From: an uncultured Collinsella sp.
Lineage (GTDB): Bacteria; Actinomycetota; Coriobacteriia; Coriobacteriales; Coriobacteriaceae
Length of the DNA stretch: 38,831 bases
Reading direction: 5' to 3'
Assembly (NCBI GenBank): GCA_900768265.1
Contig: CAAGCF010000020.1
Location: 1 to 38,831 of the forward strand
Below, piece after piece: positions 22,321 to 28,992 of this stretch. Within the stretch, counting starts at the first letter, position 1; each line of letters starts with the position of its first letter. A program made the position numbers and the translations under genes. Under the pieces are notes generated by a model. It was not told the origin of the DNA, did not search any database, and worked only from the letters and a program-made list of their open reading frames with translations.

Positions 22321-23322
22321 ATGACAAATTGCAAACGCTATAAGGTGGCCGCGATCGACCTGGGAACGGTGTCGTCGCGACTGGTGTTGGCCCAGGTCGA
22401 GGGCGGAGCGATTGTGGAATCGTCCAAGCATACCGAGATTACCGACCTGGGCGAGGGCGTGGACGCGACGGGCCGCTTTTGCGAGGCGGCTGTCGAGCGT
22501 GTGCTCGCTGCGTGCCGCATGTTTGTGGACGAGGCCCGTGCCTTTGGGGCCGTGTGCGTCTGCACCACGTGCACGAGTGCCGCGCGCGATGCGTCCAATG
22601 CCGCGCCGCTGCTGGACGGCCTGCGCGAGTTGGGGCTCGAACCACAGGTGATTCCGGGCGAGGTCGAGGCGCGCCTGACATTTTTTGGCGTGGCGCACGA
22701 CTTTGCCGGCGAGCGCATCATCGTCGCGGATTCGGGCGGCGGCTCCACGGAGCTCGCGACGGGCGTATACGCTCCGGAGCGCAGCGTCTTTGCGCTGGAG
22801 GGAACGCGCTCGCTGGACATCGGTTGCCGTCGCGTGACGGAGCGCTTTTTCTCCGCGTTGCCGCCCGCGGATCGCGAGCTTGCTGCCGCTGCCGCGTGGG
22901 CAGGCGAGCAGTTCGCCGCCTATTTTGAGGGCCTGCCTGTCGACTTTGAGCGCGCCGAACGCTTAGTCGCGGTGGGCGGCACGGTGACTACGCTGGTGGC
23001 TCTGGTCCACGAGCTGGAACCGTACGATTCGAGCTTTGTGCACCTACGCGAGCTGTCGCTGGAGCAGGTCTCGGCCGCTATCGAGCGCATGTCTGTGTTG
23101 GACGCGGAAGGCATCGCCGCGCTACCGGGTGTACAGCCCAAACGCGCGGGCGTGATCTTGGCTGGTGCCGTGGTGATTCGCGAGCTTATGCGAGCCGGCG
23201 GCTACGATGCGCTCACCGTAAGCGAGAACAGCCTCCTCGCCGGCATGGCCGCCACCATCAACGAGACTCTCGACGGCGCGACCCCCACCATCGCCTGGAC
23301 CCCGAGCCTGAGCACCCTTTAA
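22321..23322 (+). CDS. ppx: Exopolyphosphatase / pppGpp phosphohydrolase (Ppx/GppA family)
   Basis: A 333-aa member of the ASKHA-fold Ppx/GppA family, which removes terminal phosphate from polyphosphate or the gamma-phosphate of pppGpp. It has the first phosphate loop VAAIDLGTVSSRL, CTSAARDA, VIPGEVEARLTFFGV, the second phosphate loop DSGGGSTEL beginning at Asp137, and VAVGGTVTTLVAL. This is the short form without the C-terminal HD domain, so the two activities cannot be told apart. GGAGGGGAG precedes the ATG, 20 bases after the DivIC stop, so the two are cotranscribed. Confidence 0.9.
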   Translation: MTNCKRYKVAAIDLGTVSSRLVLAQVEGGAIVESSKHTEITDLGEGVDATGRFCEAAVERVLAACRMFVDEARAFGAVCVCTTCTSAARDASNAAPLLDGLRELGLEPQVIPGEVEARLTFFGVAHDFAGERIIVADSGGGSTELATGVYAPERSVFALEGTRSLDIGCRRVTERFFSALPPADRELAAAAAWAGEQFAAYFEGLPVDFERAERLVAVGGTVTTLVALVHELEPYDSSFVHLRELSLEQVSAAIERMSVLDAEGIAALPGVQPKRAGVILAGAVVIRELMRAGGYDALTVSENSLLAGMAATINETLDGATPTIAWTPSLSTL

Positions 23323-23383
23323 AAGTAGTCAAAAAAGCTCTGTCCCAAATGAGCTGCTCTGCAGTTGACGGCACCTAAAAGAA

Positions 23384-23446
23384 ACGAGCCCGCATCCCTG
23401 GGGGACACGGGCTCGTAAGCTCCATATGGTAGGGGCGGTGGGACTT
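23384..23446 (-). pseudogene. Partial copy of the tRNA-Leu 3' end with its terminator
   Basis: On the minus strand, 23446-23427 repeats the last 20 bases of the nearby tRNA-Leu, including CCA. Then follows a hairpin, ACGAGCCCG (23384-23392) with CGGGCTCGT (23408-23416), that would end in T-rich sequence on the minus strand. The 62 bases 23384-23445 match 23581-23642 at about 55 positions by eye. The 5' part of the tRNA is absent and replaced by unrelated GC-rich sequence. Confidence 0.7.
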
Positions 23447-23572
23447 CCGCGTATTTGCTGCGCAAATCCGCACCGGCTTCGGCCGCCTGCCGGCGCCCTT
23501 GCCGGCTCGCTGCGGACGCTGCGCGTCCGCTTGACGCTCGCCCCCTCGCGGGTTCGAGCCCCACCGGCGTCC
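23447..23572. repeat. GC-rich palindromic segment between the two tRNA 3' copies
   Basis: It holds several short hairpins, for example GCGGACGC (from 23512) with GCGTCCGC, and CCGGCTTCGGCCG-type stems. A segment GGGTTCGAGCCC near 23548 resembles a tRNA T-arm. No intact tRNA or protein is seen. It looks like repeat or element remnant sequence. Confidence 0.45.
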
Positions 23573-23613
23573 GAAAAAAAACGGGCCCGCATCCCAACGG
23601 GACACGGGCTCGT
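23573..23613 (-). terminator. Intrinsic terminator of tRNA-Leu
   Basis: On the minus strand ACGAGCCCG (23613-23605) pairs with CGGGCCCGT (23589-23581), with one wobble, followed by eight T. It begins about ten bases after the tRNA CCA. Confidence 0.85.
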
Positions 23614-23623
23614 AAGCACTACA

Positions 23624-23708
23624 TGGTAGGGGCGGTGGGACTCGAACCCACAATCCTTGCGGCGAGAGATTTTAAGTCTCCTGCGTATGCCAATTCCGCC
23701 ACGCCCCC
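23624..23708 (-). tRNA. tRNA-Leu (anticodon TAA)
   Basis: The 85-base class II tRNA is complete with encoded CCA. Reading the minus strand: acceptor GGGGGCG pairs with CGCCCCT (G1.U72 wobble), then TG, D-arm region GCGGAATTGGCATACGC, anticodon arm GGAGACTTAAAATCTCC-like with TAA in the loop, a long variable arm, and the T-arm GTGGGTTCGAGTCCCAC. The long variable arm and TAA anticodon identify leucine. A terminator follows at once. Confidence 0.95.
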
Positions 23709-23739
23709 GTGAGACTAGAAGTCTAGCACAAGCCGTCCG

Positions 23740-24363
23740 TTACGCGTTGACGGCCATCGAGTGTTGGCCCGACTTCTCCAGGAACTCCTGGAACTTGGCC
23801 TCGTCGCCCTTGTTCTGATACTGCAGGGCCAACAGGTACTCCAGGCGGCAGCGCTTGACCGGGTCGTCACCAGCATCCTTGAGCATGCGCTCCAGCTCGG
23901 GGATGTCGTTGTGGCGCTTAAGGATCATCGTGTCGTACATCAGCTGGCACTCGCGCGCGACCGCCTCGGCCTGACCGCCCTCAAAGCCCTTGATTTCGTG
24001 CAGCAACTCCTTGGACTTTTTGCGGTCCTCCTGGCCAACGTAGTAGTTAAAGGCCTTGATCACCAGGTCGACGCGCTGCATCTTGGGCAGGTTGAGTCCC
24101 AGCAGCAGGTCGAACATCTCGCTGGCGCGCTCGTGGTCCTCGCGCAGCAGATAGGAGTTCAGACGCAGGTAGTCGCGGTTGTAGCGTGGGTACAGCATGC
24201 TAGTGAGTTTGCCGTCGAGCAAACGATCGAACTCGTCCCACTGCTTGGCAGCCATAAGCTGCTGCAGGCGCTTAAACGTGGTGCGTTTTTTGACGCTAAA
24301 GAACACCGACACGGCGATACAGATGATGACGACGGCGGTCCAGAGGGTGCGGGAATCGGGCAT
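23740..24363 (-). CDS. Membrane-anchored helical-repeat (TPR-like) protein, function unknown
   Basis: A 207-aa protein with one N-terminal membrane helix (residues about 7-24, LWTAVVIICIAVSVFFSVKK) and a soluble helical remainder. The rest is a series of amphipathic helix pairs with Asp/Glu/Lys-rich turns, such as MAAKQWDEFDRLLDG, LLREDHERASEMFDLLLGL and CRLEYLLALQYQNKGDEAKFQEFL, which suggest degenerate tetratricopeptide repeats. I do not recognise a specific family. AAGGA precedes the ATG and a consensus-like promoter lies upstream. The tRNA-Leu gene lies 31 bases downstream on the same strand. Confidence 0.75.
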   Translation of the reverse strand: MPDSRTLWTAVVIICIAVSVFFSVKKRTTFKRLQQLMAAKQWDEFDRLLDGKLTSMLYPRYNRDYLRLNSYLLREDHERASEMFDLLLGLNLPKMQRVDLVIKAFNYYVGQEDRKKSKELLHEIKGFEGGQAEAVARECQLMYDTMILKRHNDIPELERMLKDAGDDPVKRCRLEYLLALQYQNKGDEAKFQEFLEKSGQHSMAVNA

Positions 24364-24418
24364 ATTGGGGTCCTTAGTCGCTCATAAAGCGAGCGGTATG
24401 ACAACACGTACTAGATGT

Positions 24419-24448
24419 ATTATACGCAGCGCGCAAGCAAACTGGCAT
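24419..24448 (-). promoter_or_regulatory. Sigma-70-type promoter of the TPR-like gene
   Basis: On the minus strand the -35 is ATGCCA (24448-24443) and the -10 is a perfect TATAAT (24424-24419), separated by 18 bases. It points to the TPR-like gene starting at 24363. Confidence 0.7.
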
Positions 24449-24486
24449 AAAAGCTCATCGAGGCTGAGTGCCATCGCTCGCTGCGG

Positions 24487-24492
24487 TACACT
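24487..24492 (+). promoter_or_regulatory. Candidate -10 box of the orphan EIIB gene
   Basis: TACACT at 24487-24492 lies 34 bases before the EIIB start. A weak CTGAGT could be the -35 about 17 bases upstream. Confidence 0.35.
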
Positions 24493-24526
24493 TACCTAAA
24501 GTAAACCACGAAGGGAGACATTACCT

Positions 24527-24814
24527 ATGAAGAAGATCGTTTTGGCTTGCGGTGCTGGCGCTGCTACTTCCACGCTCGTTGCCCAGAAGGTCGCTACCCT
24601 GCTCGACGCCAACGGTTACGCCGACAAGTACGAGATCGTGCAGTGCGCCATCTCCGAGGCCAAGGACGTTTGCGACGAGGGCGCCGACCTGCTGATCGCC
24701 ACCACCGTTGCCCCCGAGGGCCTCACCTGCCCGTACGTGAGCGGCGTGCCCTTCATGACCGGCATGAACCGCGTCGCTGCCGAGAAGGCCGTCCTCGACG
24801 TCATGGCTCAGTAG
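24527..24814 (+). CDS. Orphan PTS EIIB, galactitol (GatB) type
   Basis: A 95-aa cytoplasmic EIIB. The N-terminus MKKIVLACGAGAATSTLVAQKV is the GatB-type phosphate loop, with the phospho-accepting cysteine at position 8. Later segments (YEIVQCAISEA, ADLLIATTVAP, VSGVPFMTGMN) match, from memory, GatB positions such as ELIQCRVNE and HGMPFVSGV. EIIA and EIIC partners are absent on either side, which is unusual for this family. AAGGGAG lies before the ATG. A VOC gene follows by 11 bases. It may serve a transporter encoded elsewhere or have a regulatory role. Confidence 0.85.
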   Translation: MKKIVLACGAGAATSTLVAQKVATLLDANGYADKYEIVQCAISEAKDVCDEGADLLIATTVAPEGLTCPYVSGVPFMTGMNRVAAEKAVLDVMAQ

Positions 24815-24825
24815 GCGCTGCCTGT

Positions 24826-25200
24826 ATGAATGAGCAGAACGCCAATCCGGTCGAGCTCTTTGGCATGCGCGTTGCCCATGTGGGCATTAACGCCACCGAC
24901 CCGGCAGACGCCCTGGAGATCGCGGAGCTGTTCTCGACGATGATGGGCCTGCCCGTCATCGAGACCCCGGTTTCGTACTTTAACGATTCGCTGGTCGAGA
25001 TCATGAAGCAGAACGGTCGTGGCACCAAGGGCCACATTGGCTTCGCCGTCAACGACATCGATGCGGCCGAGAAGTGGTTTGCCGAGCGCGGACTCGAGGT
25101 CAACGAGGAGTCGCGCGTGCTGCTGCCCGACGGCGGCACCAAGCTCGTGTACTTTAAGCGCGAGTTCGCCGGCTTTGCCGTGCATCTGTGCCGCGAGTAG
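24826..25200 (+). CDS. VOC-superfamily (glyoxalase-like) protein
   Basis: A 124-aa vicinal-oxygen-chelate protein made of two beta-alpha-beta-beta-beta modules. Probable metal ligands are the His in VAHVGINATD, the Glu in SLVEIMKQ, the His in KGHIGFAVND and the C-terminal GFAVHLCRE region. The family includes glyoxalase I, dioxygenases and epimerases, and the substrate cannot be told. It follows the orphan EIIB by 11 bases, with only a weak ribosome site, so it probably depends on coupled translation. A strong terminator follows. Confidence 0.8.
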   Translation: MNEQNANPVELFGMRVAHVGINATDPADALEIAELFSTMMGLPVIETPVSYFNDSLVEIMKQNGRGTKGHIGFAVNDIDAAEKWFAERGLEVNEESRVLLPDGGTKLVYFKREFAGFAVHLCRE

Positions 25201-25223
25201 CGCACAAGCTGTCATAGCTAACG

Positions 25224-25260
25224 AAAAATGGGGCAAGGCGCGTGGCCTTGCCCCATTTTT
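25224..25260 (+). terminator. Intrinsic terminator after the VOC gene
   Basis: AAAAATGGGGCAAGG (25224-25238) pairs with CCTTGCCCCATTTTT (25246-25260). The symmetrical A/T ends allow action in both directions. Confidence 0.9.
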
Positions 25261-25292
25261 AATGTCGAGAGGGTGACTGACGAGCTGCCGAA

Positions 25293-25480
25293 AATCGAAG
25301 GTGAATGGATTTCCACGAAGTGAACGAGTGAAATCGAACCCCTGGAGCATCGACACTTTGGAGGCACCGTTTCCTGCGGTTTTGTCAGGTTTTTCCTGCG
25401 GTTTTGACGCTAAAAAGTGCGGATGCTTCGAGGGTCCAAAATAGGTCGTTCACTTCGCGGAAAAGCATCCACCTTCGATT
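25293..25480. repeat. Palindromic element, copy 1 (about 188 bp)
   Basis: The terminal arms 25293-25327 and 25446-25480 are 35-base imperfect inverted repeats; the left arm begins AATCGAAGGTG and ends CGAAGTGAACGA. Inside, GAGCATCGACACTTT pairs roughly with AAAGTGCGGATGCTTC, and the centre has TCCTGCGGTTTT twice. The inner 140 bases resemble copy 2 (28329-28504) in the same orientation. No convincing protein is encoded. It lies between the VOC terminator and the kinase stop. Confidence 0.85.
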
Positions 25481-25494
25481 CGTGAGAGACGCCC

Positions 25495-26790
25495 CTACTG
25501 CGGCAGACGAATCGTAAAGCGGCTGCCGACCCCTTCGACCGAGGTCACACCGATGACGCCGCCGTGGCTGTCGACGATCCACTTGGCAATGGCGAGCCCC
25601 AGACCCGAGCCCTGCGCGCCGGCATTGCGTGCGTTGTCGGCACGGTAGAACCGCTCAAACGCGTGAGCTGCGGATTCCTGGTTCATGCCGATGCCCTCGT
25701 CCTCAACACTTATGTCGATCGTGCCCATGCCCGCATCGGGCAATATGCCAAATGTGACGGTCGTTCCCGCATCCGAGTACTTGGCGGCGTTTTGCACGAT
25801 CACGCGCAGCGCCTGCTTCACGAGTGCCACGTCAACCGATGCGTTGCAGTGCGGGTCGCTGGTAAGTGCGGCATCATACGCCAGCCGATATGTGTGCTCG
25901 GCATCGATCATCTGAGATTCCTCGCATACCTCGCCGACCAGTGCGGCCAGATTGGTGTTCGCGCGTCGCAGGACCGTGCGGCCGGCATCGCCGCGTGCCA
26001 AAAACAGCAGCTGCTCCACGAGCTCCTGCATGTGCTCGCTTTCGGCTTTGAGCGAGGCGATGGACTCTGCCAGCACGTCCGGGTCGTCTTTGCCCCAGCG
26101 GTCGAGCATGTTCACGTAGCCCTGAATCACCGCGATGGGCGTGCGCAGCTCGTGACTCGCATCGTTGACAAAGCGCATCTGCTGCAGCTTTGCTTCTTGC
26201 ATCTGACGCAGCAGGCGGTTGAGCGCGACCTCGATGCTCGCCAAGTCGGCGTCGCCGGTGGTGACGCTTGGCGAGTCGACGCTCGCGCGCTCGATGGCCT
26301 GCTCGAGCGTTTCCATCTTGCCACCGGCGAGCTGCATGCGGCCGAGTTCGTCAACGCGCAGGGCCAGGTCGTTGAGCGGCGCCATAGTGCGGCGCACGCG
26401 GCGGGCGCCGCCGAGCATATCGAGCACGCTGATAACCTGCCAGCCCGCAACGACAAGGTAGAGAGGCCATAGCGTGACGAGGTCCTGCGCGAGGGGGAAG
26501 GTCTTGGTGCTATGCGCAAGCTCGATGGTATAGGTGAGCGTGGTCAGGTCCCAGCCGCGCGCGGGGGTCAGCGACATGCTGCGAACGGCGGCGCCGGGGG
26601 TCCATCCCGCGGTAAACGCGCCATCGGGCAGCGTCTGGTTGTAGCCATAGACGAGGATCGCCGCCGCAACAAGCAGCAGCAACAGATCCAGCCAGGCGTA
26701 GCTCACCAAGCGGCGCCACATATAGCTCCAGTTGATGGCGCGGGCGATGGAGGTGACGCGCTTAGCCTCGTCGTTACGCGCGGCAGACAT
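25495..26790 (-). CDS. Two-component sensor histidine kinase (EnvZ/BaeS type)
   Basis: A 431-aa membrane kinase. Residues about 33-50 are the first membrane helix and 105-127 the second, with an extracytoplasmic domain of about 50 residues between them. A HAMP-like linker (VRRTMAPLNDLALRVDEL) leads to the H-box NDASHELRTPIAVIQGY with phospho-accepting His213. The catalytic domain has an N-box VIVQNAAKYS, G1 DEGIGM, F-box FERFYRAD and G2 GSGLGLAIAK. I start at ATG 26790 (MSAARNDEAK), which overlaps the regulator gene by 17 bases. The signal is unknown. Confidence 0.92.
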   Translation of the reverse strand: MSAARNDEAKRVTSIARAINWSYMWRRLVSYAWLDLLLLLVAAAILVYGYNQTLPDGAFTAGWTPGAAVRSMSLTPARGWDLTTLTYTIELAHSTKTFPLAQDLVTLWPLYLVVAGWQVISVLDMLGGARRVRRTMAPLNDLALRVDELGRMQLAGGKMETLEQAIERASVDSPSVTTGDADLASIEVALNRLLRQMQEAKLQQMRFVNDASHELRTPIAVIQGYVNMLDRWGKDDPDVLAESIASLKAESEHMQELVEQLLFLARGDAGRTVLRRANTNLAALVGEVCEESQMIDAEHTYRLAYDAALTSDPHCNASVDVALVKQALRVIVQNAAKYSDAGTTVTFGILPDAGMGTIDISVEDEGIGMNQESAAHAFERFYRADNARNAGAQGSGLGLAIAKWIVDSHGGVIGVTSVEGVGSRFTIRLPQ

Positions 26791-27550
26791 AGCCCACCCC
26801 GCGCACGGTCTGGATGATGCGGGCACCGCCGGCGTCTTCAATCTTGGCACGCAGGTGCGCGATGTGCACGTCGACGTTGTTGGTGTCGCCCACGTAGTCG
26901 TAGCCTAGCGCCTCGTGCGCAATGCGCTCGCGCGTGAGCACGGTGCCGGCATGTGCCATAAGCAGGGCGAGGACATCGAACTCGCGAGCGGTCAGCACGA
27001 TGGGCGAGCCGCCGACCGTGACTTCGCGGCGGTCGGGGTCGAGCGCAACCGAGCCCACGGCGAGCGTGGCGGAGGAGGGCGAGGCAGAGGTCTTGGCCGA
27101 GTCGCCAGCCGGGGACGTCGCGGCGGTGCCGGCACCCGTAGCGCCCTCCCCGGCCCCAACGCCGCCAACACCCGAAGCCGCCCGTACGGCCTCAGCGCGC
27201 TTCAACGCCACGCGGATCCGTGCGAACAGCTCCTCGATCGCAAACGGCTTGGTCAGGTAATCGTCGGCGCCGGCATCGAGCCCGGCCACCTTGTCCATCA
27301 CGGCATCGCGCGCGGTGACCATAATCACCGGCACATCCTTGTGCTTGCGGACACGCCGCAGGACCTCCATGCCGTTGAGCTGCGGCAACAGCACATCGAG
27401 CAGGATCAGATCGTAGTCGCGCTCCAGCGCTAGGTCAACGGCGGTGCGGCCATCGGCGGCGTGCTCCACCTGGTAGCCCTCGTGCTCCAGCTCGAGCGTC
27501 ACAAAGCGGGCGATTTTCTCCTCGTCCTCTACGATCAGGATTCGTGCCAT
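26774..27550 (-). CDS. OmpR/PhoB-family response regulator
   Basis: A 258-aa regulator. The receiver domain (1-120) has the acidic pocket VEDEE, the phospho-accepting Asp52 in LILLDVLLP, the conserved Thr in MVTARD and Lys in LTKPFAIEEL. A Gly/Ala/Ser-rich linker of about 45 residues (roughly 123-165) is unusually long. The C-terminal winged-helix domain has ALDPDRREVTVGG, LTAREFDVLALL and VDVHIAHLRAKIED...IIQTVRGVGYV. It lies between the DUF4342 gene (18 bases upstream) and its partner kinase. Confidence 0.93.
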   Translation of the reverse strand: MARILIVEDEEKIARFVTLELEHEGYQVEHAADGRTAVDLALERDYDLILLDVLLPQLNGMEVLRRVRKHKDVPVIMVTARDAVMDKVAGLDAGADDYLTKPFAIEELFARIRVALKRAEAVRAASGVGGVGAGEGATGAGTAATSPAGDSAKTSASPSSATLAVGSVALDPDRREVTVGGSPIVLTAREFDVLALLMAHAGTVLTRERIAHEALGYDYVGDTNNVDVHIAHLRAKIEDAGGARIIQTVRGVGYVCRA

Positions 27551-27568
27551 ACGTGCCCCCGTCTGCGA

Positions 27569-28111
27569 TTACTTGTCGTCGTTCAGATTTTGCTTGATGT
27601 CGTCCGCGGCATTGGCAGCGCTGTCCATCAGGTTGTTGATGCTGCCGGGCACGTCGCCGTCGCTATCGATGCGGTAGCGCATGCCAAAGAACAGGCCAAG
27701 CAGCATCAGCCATATCGTGGCGCCCCAGGCAAACAGGGCGACGATGGGAATCAGGATAGGAATGTTGAGGATGATCGCATCGCGGCGCGTGGCGATAAAC
27801 TTGGTGTCCAGGCTCAGGCGGAAGAGCTTTTTGAGGTACTCCCACACGCTGTCCATCTTCTTGGAAAAGTCGGTCTTTTCGCTCGACTTTTCGTAGGCGG
27901 CCTGTGCGGCGACCATCTCGGCCGAGGGCTCATCGACCGGCTCGGACTCGGTGGCGGCATGCGCCGACGTGGTCTGGGTCTTGCCCTGCGACTCGAGCCA
28001 GATGATGGCGTCCAGGACGTTACCGTCGGCGGCGTCGAGCGCAGCCTTGGCATCGGTGTAGCTCACGTTGCACTTGGTGCGGATGGTTTCAACTTTTTCG
28101 AGGTCGTCCAT
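27569..28111 (-). CDS. DUF4342 membrane protein with an N-terminal UBA-like domain
   Basis: A 180-aa protein. Residues 1-45 (LEKVETIRTKCNVSYTDAKAALDAADGNVLDAIIWLE) form a UBA/TS-N-like three-helix domain as seen in DUF4342 proteins. A charged linker follows, then an FRLSLDTKFIATR amphipathic part and a hydrophobic hairpin (about 115-145, ILNIPILIPIVALFAWGATIWLMLLGLFFG). The C-terminal 30 residues are soluble. The function of the family is not known to me. AAAGGA precedes the ATG. It is the first gene of an operon with a regulator and kinase, so it may be a target, a sensor accessory or a regulatory partner. Confidence 0.8.
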   Translation of the reverse strand: MDDLEKVETIRTKCNVSYTDAKAALDAADGNVLDAIIWLESQGKTQTTSAHAATESEPVDEPSAEMVAAQAAYEKSSEKTDFSKKMDSVWEYLKKLFRLSLDTKFIATRRDAIILNIPILIPIVALFAWGATIWLMLLGLFFGMRYRIDSDGDVPGSINNLMDSAANAADDIKQNLNDDK

Positions 28112-28229
28112 GACCTGTCCTTTCGTTCGATGGGCGCGACGCCGGGCGATCTGCCCGGGCGCGAGCGTTGCGTTCGGCGGCCTGCGTTGCGCGGTGCCGC
28201 CCCGCCCTCGGTCGAACTCTATAGTGCAG

Positions 28230-28257
28230 GTTATAGATTAAGCGATTCTTGAGCCAA
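28230..28257 (-). promoter_or_regulatory. Promoter of the DUF4342-regulator-kinase operon
   Basis: On the minus strand the -35 TTGGCT (28257-28252) and the -10 TATAAC (28235-28230) are 16 bases apart. The start of transcription would lie about 110 bases before the DUF4342 ATG. Confidence 0.6.
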
Positions 28258-28328
28258 GATTAATGTTGGATGAGTTTTTGGGTGGCGGTGGGGAAGGGAG
28301 AGGTGTCCTTCTGGGTAGCTAGCAGCGA

Positions 28329-28504
28329 GGTCTAATACTTTTCCGAGAAGTGAACGAGCTAAATCGGACCCCCGAAGCATCGACACTTTGAGCGTGTCGT
28401 TTCCTGCGGTTTTAATGCCGGAATCCTGCGATTTTGCCGATGAAAAATGCGGATGCTTCAGCGGTCCAAAAACAGACGCTCACTTCACGGAGAAGTATTA
28501 GACC
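28329..28504. repeat. Palindromic element, copy 2 (about 176 bp)
   Basis: The arms 28329-28356 and 28477-28504 are 28-base inverted repeats with about three mismatches. They start GGTCTAATACTTTTCC, unlike the outer part of copy 1, but the inner part (GAAGTGAACGAG, GAAGCATCGACACTTT, TTTCCTGCGGTTTT, GCGGATGCTTC, GGTCCAAAA) is shared with it in the same orientation. It lies between the DUF4342 promoter and the small membrane gene. The rest of the gap up to 28667 holds only a GCCGCC/GGCGGC hairpin near 28610. Confidence 0.85.
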
Positions 28505-28667
28505 GCGATAGCGGGAGATGGGGTGCCGGTGCAAAACGGCGTCAAGGGTTGGTCGAGCAGGCGGATTCTCCATTGATGTCCGCACGACATGTGACACTTA
28601 CCCTGCCGCCATGCTACGTCGCGGCGGCATGTACCCAAACAACGACCCTCTAAGGAGTTCGATATCG

Positions 28668-28907
28668 ATGAGCGACAACACCAAGCACCTTGCAAAGAAG
28701 TGCGTCAAGGACGCGGGGCCGTGCCTTGCGCTGTGCCTTGCCGGCGCAGCGGTCGCCCTGCTGGCTGTTCTGGGGCCGTTCGACGTGCTCCGAAGTGCCA
28801 GTTCTCTGCACGTTTGCATGGCCCTTGCCGGCGCCATGATGACCGGCGGCGTGCTCGATCTGATTTTTTGGGTGTTTGACCCGTTTGGGTGGAAGAACGA
28901 GGGGTAA
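28668..28907 (+). CDS. Small membrane protein, 79 aa, function unknown
   Basis: The protein (starts MSDNTKHLAKKCVKD) has two hydrophobic segments, about residues 17-36 (CLALCLAGAAVALLAVLGPF) and 46-68 (LHVCMALAGAMMTGGVLDLIFWVF), with a short charged tail. TAAGGAG lies ten bases before the ATG. The open frame continues upstream but without a better start. I do not recognise a family. No partner gene is obvious; a metallophosphoesterase gene starts 85 bases downstream. Confidence 0.65.
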   Translation: MSDNTKHLAKKCVKDAGPCLALCLAGAAVALLAVLGPFDVLRSASSLHVCMALAGAMMTGGVLDLIFWVFDPFGWKNEG

Positions 28908-28992
28908 GCCCTAAAGGATGGAAGGGCTGGAACGGTTGGCTTAGCGATCGTGCAGAATGCGGACTAGCGACTTACAGGGAAGTGGTAATCCG

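Noticed and set aside
23512..23574. Possible plus-strand tRNA with a T-arm-like GGGTTCGAGCCC and a 7-bp acceptor-like stem
   Set aside because: The span is about 60 bases, too short, with no D-arm or anticodon arm, and one T-stem pair is broken.
23319..23653. Overlapping minus-strand open frames across the tRNA-Leu region
   Set aside because: They are translations of tRNA 3' ends and terminator hairpins.
25385..25582. Minus-strand open frames at 25385-25582 and 28412-28597 with similar C-terminal parts
   Set aside because: They share residues only because both read through the palindromic element; neither has a ribosome site or a consistent start.
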